Assembly (NCBI RefSeq): GCF_000495475.1
Contig: NZ_ASGZ01000064.1
Span: 124,001-188,000 of the forward strand
Reading direction: 5' to 3'
Source: Candidatus Halobonum tyrrellensis G22
Lineage (GTDB): Archaea > Halobacteriota > Halobacteria > Halobacteriales > Haloferacaceae
DNA: 64,000 nucleotides
How positions within the stretch are numbered: position 1 is the first letter of the stretch; each line of letters begins with the position of its first letter. The notes beneath the pieces are model-generated. The model was given only the letters and a program-made list of their open reading frames with translations. It was not told the origin of the DNA and did not search any database. The position numbers were made by a program, and so were the translations under genes. Shown here one piece after another: positions 57,598 through 64,000 of the stretch.

Positions 57598-58585
57598 CGG
57601 CGTCCCCCGTACTGATGCGCGGGTCGATGAAGCTGTACGTCAGGTCGGCGATCGTCACCGCGACGACGAGCGTCACCGTGATGACGAGGAAACAGCCCAT
57701 CATCAGCGGGTAGTCGTTGGCGTTGACCGCCGCGATGAGGTAGTAGCCGAGTCCGGGGTACGAGAAGATCTGTTCGAGGACGACGGTCCCGCCGAGACGG
57801 AACCCGATCAACAGGAGGAGCCCGGTGTACATCGGCAGGATCGCGTTCTGCGCGACGTAGCGGGTGGCGATCCGGCCGTCACCCAGCCCGCGGAGCCGCG
57901 CCACCTCGACGTACTCCTGACCGAGCACCTGGATGCCGTTCCCGCGCATGCTCAGCGCCGTCGACCCGATCCCGCCGATCGTAAACGCCGCGATCGGCAG
58001 GATGGCGTGGTGGATGACGCTCGCGAAGTAGTCGAGACTGATCCCGGCTTCGATGTCGCGCGCGGCCGCGTTCCCCGTCGGGAACAGTTGGAGCTGGAAC
58101 GCGAGGAAGAACAGGAAGATCACCGCGAAGATGAAGTACGGAACCGCCATCACGAGGATCGACCCGCTGGAGGCGAGCTTGTCGAACGTGGAGCCCTCCC
58201 AGTACGCCTGGACGGCGCCGATTATCACGCCGCCCGCGAACATCAACAGCGTCGAGGTCACCACCAGGAACACCGTCCACGGCAGCGCCCGCGCGACCAC
58301 CTCGGCGACGGGCTGGTTGAGCGAGATGGACTGCCCGAAGTCCAACTGGACGACGCCGATCAGGTAGTCGAGGTACTGCTGCCACAGCGGCGCGTCGGGC
58401 CGGATGTTCTGGAGCGCCTCGATGCGGGCGTTGACCTGTTCGACCGGCACTCCCTGGCGGATGAGCTGGAGCCGGAGCTGCGTGAACGGTCCGCCCGGGA
58501 GCAGTCGGATCAGGCCGAACGACAACGTCGCGACTGCTAGAACGGTCAGGGGGATCCTGGCCGTCCGTCTGAGGTAATAGTTCAT
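57587..58585 (-). CDS. ABC transporter permease (OppB/DppB type)
   Basis: A 332-residue membrane protein starting with MNYYLRRTARIPLTVLAVATLSFGLIRLLPGGP, the conserved first helix of OppB/DppB proteins. The permease loop EYVEVARLRGLGDGRIATRYVAQNAILP is intact. It is 46 bases downstream of the binding-protein gene and overlaps the OppC-type gene. Together they would import an oligosaccharide or oligopeptide; locus context favours the first. Confidence 0.94.
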   Translation of the reverse strand: MNYYLRRTARIPLTVLAVATLSFGLIRLLPGGPFTQLRLQLIRQGVPVEQVNARIEALQNIRPDAPLWQQYLDYLIGVVQLDFGQSISLNQPVAEVVARALPWTVFLVVTSTLLMFAGGVIIGAVQAYWEGSTFDKLASSGSILVMAVPYFIFAVIFLFFLAFQLQLFPTGNAAARDIEAGISLDYFASVIHHAILPIAAFTIGGIGSTALSMRGNGIQVLGQEYVEVARLRGLGDGRIATRYVAQNAILPMYTGLLLLIGFRLGGTVVLEQIFSYPGLGYYLIAAVNANDYPLMMGCFLVITVTLVVAVTIADLTYSFIDPRISTGDADGY

Positions 58586-58631
58586 AGTCGTCTACTGGAG
58601 TTGCAGTCTCAAACGATTTGGGTCTTACGGA

Positions 58632-60458
58632 CTACCCCCGGTACTGGAGGTCGCCCTCGTGGACCCACCAGAACGGCGGCCACTTGACCTGACGGTTGGC
58701 GTTGCCCTCCTCCGCCACCGTCCAGTCGTCGTCCGTGACCCACGACTGCTCGAACTTCGACACCAGCCCGAGGAACGGCAGGTCGATGTGGTTGTACCAC
58801 GCCGACCGCTGGACGTACTCGCGGGAGGCGTCGTCGTCCGGCTGTCGGGCGATCTCTCGACAGACATCCAGCGGGTTGAGCGTCATCTCGCCGCCGTCGC
58901 GGCCGGGCACCGTCTGTTCCGACTCGGCGATCGACCGGTAGTTGTGCCCGCCGCCGATGTCGGTCGCCCACAGCTGGTAGTACAGCGGGAAGTAGGGGAA
59001 CGCCGACCGCGACCCGCCGGGCAGCCAGTAGAGACTCCCCAGCCCGAAGTTGCTCTCGGAGTACTGGCTGAACCAGTCGTTCGTCGGGAGCGTGCTGATC
59101 GAGAAGTCGAACCCGAAGTCGTTCAACTGGCTGACCGTCGTCTGGGTCATCGTCGTCCAGTCGGTCCACCCCGCCGGCGAGTAGTAGTCGCCGCCGATGG
59201 TGCTCCCGCTGGAGTCGACCCAGTTGCCACCCTCCATCGAGTAGCCCGCCTCCTCCATGAGCGCGGTCGCCCGGTCGGTGTTACTCGACTCGGGACCGTA
59301 CGTCTCGAAGTCGTCCATCCAGTCGCCGAGCCAGTACTCCTGGTCGCGCGGGGCGATCCCACACGGGGACGGGGTGACGAACTTCGTCCGCGGCCCGGCG
59401 TTGTCGACCAACCGCTGTCGGTTGATGACGTGCGCGACCGCCTGTCGGACGTTCCGCTTCCCGAAGTGCTCGTGTTCGTGGTTGAAGACGATCCCGTACC
59501 CCCACTTGGCGGGGATGTTCACCTCGACCACGTGGTCGGGGAACCGGTCGGCGATCTCCGGCGGGGTGAACAGGCTCGTCGCCGCGTCCACCTCGTTGCC
59601 CGAGATGAGCGCCTGGTGTTGGGCGGTGTTGCCGCCGTAGCTCTCGATCAGGTAGCTCTCGAAGTTGACGTTGTCCGACTTGTAGAACTCGGGGTTGCGC
59701 TCGAACTCGAACGCCTGCTGGTCCTTGTTCACGAACTGGAACATCCCGCTCGCGATCGGGTCCTCCCAGGCCCACTGGAGGAACTCCGAGACGTCGGCGT
59801 CGAGCCACTCCTCGTGGGTCTCGGCCTTCGTGTCGATGAAGAAGTTGGTGAGTTCGAACCGGAGGATCTGCGGGTTCGTCTCGCCCGACAGCGTCAGCCG
59901 GGCGGTGTAGTCGTCGACGATCTCGTAGTCGTCGAGGTAGCCCCAGATCGAGCTCTCCGTCTGCCGTGCGAGCTGGATCTGCACCTCGAAGTCCTCGGTC
60001 GTCCACTCGTCGCCGTTGCTCCAGACGATGTCGTCGCGGAAGGTGAGCGTCGCCTCGGTTCCCTCGATCTCCAGATCCTCGAGCGCGCCGTAGATGAACT
60101 CGGTCTCGGTGAACGAGTACTTGAGGTACGGCGCGAACACCGCCCGCCCGGCGGGCCAACTGTAGTTCTGTGTCGCCGAGGAGTTGAAGTGGAGGTCGAC
60201 CGGGTTGCCCGTGTAGGCGTTGACGAACGTGGCGTCGTACACCTGCATATCCCCCGACCCGGTGTCGGTCCCCGTCCCCTCGGACCCCGAGTCGGTGTCC
60301 TCCCCGTCGGTGTCCGTGTCGGCGGTCGTCCCCTCGCCGCCGCCCCCGCCGGAACAGCCGGCGAGCGCCGCGACCCCCGAGGCCCCGGCCGCCGCCAGCA
60401 TCTTCCGTCGACTGACGACGTCGTCGTAGTCGCTACCCTCACCGCTATCAGGTTCCAT
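58632..60458 (-). CDS. ABC transporter substrate-binding lipoprotein, family 5
   Basis: A 608-residue binding protein. The N-terminus carries a Tat motif (SRRKMLAAAGASG) and the lipobox LAGC, then a Gly/Thr/Asp-rich linker with repeated TDTD units. The body follows the SBP_bac_5 pattern (LTFRDDIVWSNGDEWTTEDFEVQIQ and IVFNHEHEHFGKRNVRQAVAHVINRQRLV). Family 5 proteins bind peptides, nickel or oligosaccharides. Because it is divergent from the alpha-glucuronidase, methylglucurono-xylo-oligosaccharides are the likely ligand. A TATA-like TTATGATAAC lies upstream. Confidence 0.93.
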   Translation of the reverse strand: MEPDSGEGSDYDDVVSRRKMLAAAGASGVAALAGCSGGGGGEGTTADTDTDGEDTDSGSEGTGTDTGSGDMQVYDATFVNAYTGNPVDLHFNSSATQNYSWPAGRAVFAPYLKYSFTETEFIYGALEDLEIEGTEATLTFRDDIVWSNGDEWTTEDFEVQIQLARQTESSIWGYLDDYEIVDDYTARLTLSGETNPQILRFELTNFFIDTKAETHEEWLDADVSEFLQWAWEDPIASGMFQFVNKDQQAFEFERNPEFYKSDNVNFESYLIESYGGNTAQHQALISGNEVDAATSLFTPPEIADRFPDHVVEVNIPAKWGYGIVFNHEHEHFGKRNVRQAVAHVINRQRLVDNAGPRTKFVTPSPCGIAPRDQEYWLGDWMDDFETYGPESSNTDRATALMEEAGYSMEGGNWVDSSGSTIGGDYYSPAGWTDWTTMTQTTVSQLNDFGFDFSISTLPTNDWFSQYSESNFGLGSLYWLPGGSRSAFPYFPLYYQLWATDIGGGHNYRSIAESEQTVPGRDGGEMTLNPLDVCREIARQPDDDASREYVQRSAWYNHIDLPFLGLVSKFEQSWVTDDDWTVAEEGNANRQVKWPPFWWVHEGDLQYRG

Positions 60459-60519
60459 GACGGTCTACGTGTTATCATAATTAGTCATAAACATTGTGGA
60501 TGGTCCGTGCACGACGTGT

Positions 60520-60532
60520 GTGAAAAATTCAC
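60520..60532. promoter_or_regulatory. palindrome in the divergent transporter/GH67 promoter region
   Basis: GTGAA, AAA, TTCAC is a 13-base inverted repeat about 60 bases from the binding-protein start and 90 bases from the GH67 start. It could be a shared operator. Its half sites invert those of the galactose-locus IclR palindrome (GTTCAC/GTGAAC). Confidence 0.4.
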
Positions 60533-60620
60533 TCGGGAGGGGGTGGGTGGCGTCGTCCGGGGCCGCGGGACCGTCCCGATCGGTACTGTTTTCGTCGGTC
60601 TGGGCCACCCGCGGTGTACG

Positions 60621-62696
60621 ATGGATCAGTACGACGACTGCTGGCTCCGCTACGACTCCCCCGCGGACGGCGACCGTCTCGACGCCTACCGGCGGCGGTG
60701 CGTCCACGCGTACGTCTCGGAGGGGGCGCCCGAACTCGCCGCGGTCCGGGACGAACTCCGGCGGGCGGTTCCGAGCCTCCTCGGCCGGGACCCCCACCTC
60801 TGGCAGCACCCGCCGCGGACGGTCGACGGGTTCCTCGCGGTCGGCACCCCCGACGAGATGGCGATGGTGGCCGAGTCGGTGCCCGTCGACGAGGTGGAGA
60901 GGTTCGCGGACGGCGGCTACCTCCTCCGGTCGGTCGAGTGGGAGGGGATGGACTGTCTGGTCGTGACCGCCGCCTCAGACCGCGGGCTGGTGTACGGCAC
61001 GTTCCACCTGCTCCGCCTGCTGAGCACGGGCGAACCGGTCGACGACCTAGACGTGCGCGAGGAACCCGCGTACGCCAACCGGGTGATCGACCAGTGGGAC
61101 ACCCCGTTCCACCGCTCGGTCGAACGGGGGTACGGCGGGGAGTCGATCTTCGACTGGGAGCGGCTGCCCGACCTCCGGCCGCGATACGAGGACTACGCGC
61201 GCCTCCTCGCCTCCGTCGGCGTGAACGGTATCGTCCTCAACAACGTCAACACGGAGAAGCCGCCGCGGGCGAGCGCGAACCCCGCCTTCGACGCGTTCGA
61301 GGGGTGGCAACTGCTCGAACCGCGGCGGCTCGAAGCGCTCACCGGTCTCGCGGCGCTGTTCCGCCGGTACGGGATCGAGACGTACCTCTCGGTCAACTTC
61401 GCCGCGCCGATGCTGTTGGGCGACTGCGACACCGCCGACCCCCTCGACGACGAGGTTCGTGCGTGGTGGGAGCGGAAGGCCGAGGAGGTGTACGACCTGA
61501 TCCCCGACTTCGGGGGCTTTCTCGTCAAGGCCGACTCGGAGGGCCAACCCGGCCCGTACGACTACGGCCGCGACCACGCCGAGGGCGCGAACGCCATCGC
61601 GGCGGCGCTCGCCCCCCACGGCGGGCGCGTGTTCTGGCGCGCGTTCGTCTACGGCTCCCACGACGACCGCTCGGTGCAGGCGTACGAGACGTTCGACCCC
61701 CTCGACGGCGCGTTCGCCGACAACGTCACCGTCCAAGTGAAGAACGGTCCCATCGACTTCCAGCCGCGCGAACCCGTGTCGACGCTGTTCGGGTCGATGC
61801 CCAAGACGGACCTGGCGCTGGAATTGCAGGTGACCGGCGAGTACACCGGCCAGGGCGTCCACGCCGCCTACCACCACCCCATGTGGACGGAGGTGTTCGA
61901 GTTCGACACCCACGCCGACGGCGCGGGCACGCCCGTCAAGTCGCTGTTCGGCGGCGACGGCGAGGGGGTCGTCGGCGTCGGCAGCGTCGGCGAGGACCGC
62001 AGTTGGACCGGCACCCACCTCGCGCAGTCGAACCTCTACGCGTTCGGCCGGGCGGCGTGGGACCCCGACCGCTCGACGGGGACGGTGACCGACGAGTGGG
62101 TTCGCCAGACGTTCGGTACGGACGGCGAGGTGGTCGACACCGTCGCCGGGATACTCCGCGACTCGTGGGCGGCGTGTGTCGACTACACCACCGGCGGTCT
62201 CGGCCTGATGCACATGATGCACAACGGCGAGGAGTTGCTGGAGAACCACTACGAGCCGTCGCCCGGCGAGTGGCCGGGCTACCACGGCATGACCGACGAC
62301 GGCGTCGGCGTCGACCGGAGCGCGTACGCCGCCCAGTACCCCGACCCGGTCGCCGACCGCTACGCGTCGGTCGACGACTGCCCCGAGGAACTCCTGCTGT
62401 TCTTCCACCACCTCCCGTGGGAGCACGAACTCGCCGACGGGACGACCGTCGTCCAGCGGCTGTACGACAACTGCTTCGCGGGCGTCGAGGAGGCGAAACG
62501 GCTCCGCGAGCGGTGGAACTCGCTCGACGGCCGCGTGGACGACCGCCGGCACCGCCACGTCGCCGAGCGGTTCGACGAACAGGTCGCGAGCGCCGAGCGG
62601 TGGCGCGACAGCCTGACCGCCACGTTCTACGACTACTCGGGGGTCGCCGACGAACGCGGGCGCGTCCCCGCGGGAGACGGAGCGGGGAGCGCGTAA
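60621..62696 (+). CDS. alpha-glucuronidase, GH67
   Basis: A 691-residue cytosolic enzyme that removes (4-O-methyl)glucuronic acid from the end of xylo-oligosaccharides. The catalytic acid is Glu307 (LVKADSEGQPG), and the base pair is Asp379 (NGPIDFQPREP) and Glu407 (LQVTGEYTG). The spacing between them matches characterised GH67 enzymes. NVNTEK and GLGLMHMM are further family motifs. There is no signal peptide, so the substrate must be imported, consistent with the divergent Opp-type transporter. The released glucuronate would feed uxaC. The ATG at 60621 starts the conserved MDQYDDCWLRY. Confidence 0.96.
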   Translation: MDQYDDCWLRYDSPADGDRLDAYRRRCVHAYVSEGAPELAAVRDELRRAVPSLLGRDPHLWQHPPRTVDGFLAVGTPDEMAMVAESVPVDEVERFADGGYLLRSVEWEGMDCLVVTAASDRGLVYGTFHLLRLLSTGEPVDDLDVREEPAYANRVIDQWDTPFHRSVERGYGGESIFDWERLPDLRPRYEDYARLLASVGVNGIVLNNVNTEKPPRASANPAFDAFEGWQLLEPRRLEALTGLAALFRRYGIETYLSVNFAAPMLLGDCDTADPLDDEVRAWWERKAEEVYDLIPDFGGFLVKADSEGQPGPYDYGRDHAEGANAIAAALAPHGGRVFWRAFVYGSHDDRSVQAYETFDPLDGAFADNVTVQVKNGPIDFQPREPVSTLFGSMPKTDLALELQVTGEYTGQGVHAAYHHPMWTEVFEFDTHADGAGTPVKSLFGGDGEGVVGVGSVGEDRSWTGTHLAQSNLYAFGRAAWDPDRSTGTVTDEWVRQTFGTDGEVVDTVAGILRDSWAACVDYTTGGLGLMHMMHNGEELLENHYEPSPGEWPGYHGMTDDGVGVDRSAYAAQYPDPVADRYASVDDCPEELLLFFHHLPWEHELADGTTVVQRLYDNCFAGVEEAKRLRERWNSLDGRVDDRRHRHVAERFDEQVASAERWRDSLTATFYDYSGVADERGRVPAGDGAGSA

Positions 62697-62791
62697 CGAC
62701 GAGCGAGCGACGGGCGGAGCCGCCGGCCGCGCTCCGGCCGCCCACCCGAGCCATCACTGGGTTTTTCACGTCCGTCCGCTCACCAGTGGTC

Positions 62792-63022
62792 ATGTCGCGC
62801 ACGTCGGCCGTGATGGACGCCCTCTGCGCCCAGCGGGGGCGGATGCAGGTTATCATCGCGGTCCTGATCACGATGGGGCTGCTGCTCGGGCTGTCGGTGC
62901 TGTTCGTCGACCCCGGCGACCGGACGTACCCCATCCTCGTCCTCGACGCGGTGCTCGTCGTCGGCGGGCTGGCCTTCTTCCTGACCGCCTACTGGTACTG
63001 CACGAAACGCGCGATGGACTGA
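62792..63022 (+). CDS. small two-helix membrane protein of unknown function
   Basis: A 76-residue protein. It has a short cytosolic N-terminus (MSRTSAVMDALCAQRGRM), two hydrophobic segments (QVIIAVLITMGLLLGLSVLFV and PILVLDAVLVVGGLAFFLTAYWY) and a basic C-terminus. I do not recognise the family. The codon pattern is typical of coding sequence, and the frame continues from the GH67 frame region only by chance. It is 95 bases downstream of GH67 and may be transcribed from its own promoter. Confidence 0.65.
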   Translation: MSRTSAVMDALCAQRGRMQVIIAVLITMGLLLGLSVLFVDPGDRTYPILVLDAVLVVGGLAFFLTAYWYCTKRAMD

Positions 63023-63103
63023 GGACCGCGTGGGTGCGCGGCGACGCCGTGTGTGAAGTCGGTGACGCGTAGCCGGTGTGCGTGCGGTGTCGCGTCGGGC
63101 GCG

Positions 63104-64000
63104 TTACGACCCGCCCGCGAGATAGTCCGCCGTGTCGGCCGCGACTTCCCGGACGTTCTCGTCGTCGTCGGCGTCGGCGAGCGCGCGGAGTCGCTCGACG
63201 GTCGGCGCCTCGGCGTACGCGGGACCGAGACGCCCCAGCGCGCGGACCGCGCGTGCGCGGACGACCGTCCGGTCGTGGTCGAGACAGTCGACCAGCCGGT
63301 CGGCGACGGGCGCGACCGCCTCGGGGTCGACCGCCGCCACCTCGCCCACCGCGTCGACGGCGCCGCCGGCGACGCCGGGGTCGATGTCGTCGAACAGCGC
63401 CACGAGGTCGTCGACGCAACCGACGGCCGACTCTGGCTCCGCCTCGGCGACGGCGACGACGACGTTGACGAGCGTGCGCCGCGCGGAGACGCGCCGCCTC
63501 CGCTCGGACTCCTCCTTCTCCCGGAGCGTCTGCCGGGTCACGTCGTCGTCGACGACGGCGAACTCCTCCAGTTCCCGCTGTAACTCCGTCTCCCGGACCC
63601 CCTCGACCAGCCGCCGGACGTGCGGCGCGACGATGTCCGGTCGCGGCACCACGAGTTTGCCGAGCGCGGTCGCGCCGGTCAACTGCACGTCGACGATGTC
63701 CGTGCCCATCGCGCCCGCGAGCGCCGACACCCGGCCGTCGAGCGCCGCCGGTTCCGCGCTCGCGACGGCGTCGAGGACGGCGATGGCCCGCAGCGCCAGC
63801 GCGGAGTTGGAGTCGTCCGCGAACGCCGCCACCTCGTCGAGGAACGGGCGGACGGCGTCGACGTCCGCCTCGGCGAGCGTCTCGCACGCCTCTAGCCCCC
63901 ACTGGGTGACCAGTGGGTTCGACGACGACAGCGCCGCGCGCACCTCGGACTCCTCGATATCGCCGGGCGCGACCGACCCCGTGTCGACGCCCGCGAGCGG
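63104..64000 (-). CDS. HEAT-repeat domain protein (5' end beyond the window)
   Basis: At least 298 residues, open to the window edge, so the start is missing. The chain is a series of helical pairs with the Asp/Val/Arg pattern of HEAT repeats (for example DRTVVRARAVRALGRLGPAYAEAPTVERLRALADADDDENVREVAADT). It is highly acidic and soluble. HEAT proteins are scaffolds for protein or nucleic-acid partners; no specific role can be inferred. A charged linker (DVTRQTLREKEESERRRRVSARRTL) separates two repeat groups. Confidence 0.85.
   Translation of the reverse strand, partial: PLAGVDTGSVAPGDIEESEVRAALSSSNPLVTQWGLEACETLAEADVDAVRPFLDEVAAFADDSNSALALRAIAVLDAVASAEPAALDGRVSALAGAMGTDIVDVQLTGATALGKLVVPRPDIVAPHVRRLVEGVRETELQRELEEFAVVDDDVTRQTLREKEESERRRRVSARRTLVNVVVAVAEAEPESAVGCVDDLVALFDDIDPGVAGGAVDAVGEVAAVDPEAVAPVADRLVDCLDHDRTVVRARAVRALGRLGPAYAEAPTVERLRALADADDDENVREVAADTADYLAGGS

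Noticed and set aside
34415-60494. AATTAGTCA shared between the GH15 promoter (near 34414) and the Opp-type binding-protein promoter (near 60479)
   Set aside because: A 9-base match in two A/T-rich promoter regions is expected by chance and neither is palindromic; not enough for a regulon claim.

Overview
This window is about 64 kb of a haloarchaeal chromosome or megaplasmid (class Halobacteria). The evidence is very high G+C, strongly acidic proteins, Tat (twin-arginine) export signals on nearly every secreted protein, leaderless TATA-type promoters, and many families typical of haloarchaea (BgaH-type GH42, a DUF7385-like zinc protein, a multi-PAS histidine kinase, a DUF7847-like membrane protein). 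The genus cannot be fixed from the sequence alone. I saw no rRNA, tRNA, CRISPR array, insertion sequence or replication origin.

Layout. 1-2.3 kb: the tail of an IclR regulator, a small zinc protein, superoxide dismutase and a DoxX-type membrane protein. 2.6-22.9 kb: a beta-galactoside/galactan locus. It holds a 1520-residue Tat-secreted GH2 enzyme, a GH42 beta-galactosidase (bgaH), a complete CUT1-type sugar ABC importer, a sugar isomerase/epimerase, a Gfo/Idh oxidoreductase, a PhyH-type dioxygenase, a LacZ-like GH2, galactonate dehydratase (dgoD) and an IclR regulator. 23.4-29 kb: ordinary genes (membrane protein, TRAM protein, uppP, a large sensor kinase). 29.1-42.7 kb: two TetR-controlled efflux modules (TetR-MATE and TetR-ABC), a second TetR protein, an aldo/keto reductase, a Tat-secreted GH15 glucoamylase/glucodextranase, an SDR enzyme and a remnant of an MFS transporter. 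43.2-62.7 kb: a glucuronoxylan locus. It holds an IclR regulator, an SDR enzyme, two decayed sugar-acid genes, an SGNH esterase/lipase, cytosolic and secreted GH10 proteins, uxaC, uxuA, an Opp-type ABC importer and a GH67 alpha-glucuronidase. 62.8-64 kb: a small membrane protein and a HEAT-repeat protein cut by the window edge.

How it fits together (inference). Secreted GH2 and GH10 proteins trim polymers outside the cell, and dedicated ABC importers take up oligosaccharides. GH42/GH2 or GH67/GH10 finish hydrolysis inside. Galactose would go through galactonate and dgoD. Glucuronate would go through uxaC, an SDR reductase and uxuA to 2-keto-3-deoxygluconate. IclR proteins next to each locus probably control it.

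Main discoveries: (1) the secreted GH2, GH15 and GH10 proteins, from three unrelated catalytic families, end in the same unrecognised module of about 126 residues, and the GH2 and GH15 copies are about 92% identical at the DNA level; (2) the secreted GH10 has His where the catalytic acid Glu should be; (3) a palindrome, ACTAACCGGTTAGT, recurs at several promoters around the TetR genes; (4) IclR promoters share a GTTC-N9-GAAC palindrome just upstream of the TATA element; (5) each IclR gene is followed by a TTAC-N4-GTAC-N4-GTAA palindrome, and one copy sits in a gene-less locus that also keeps an IclR-like promoter.
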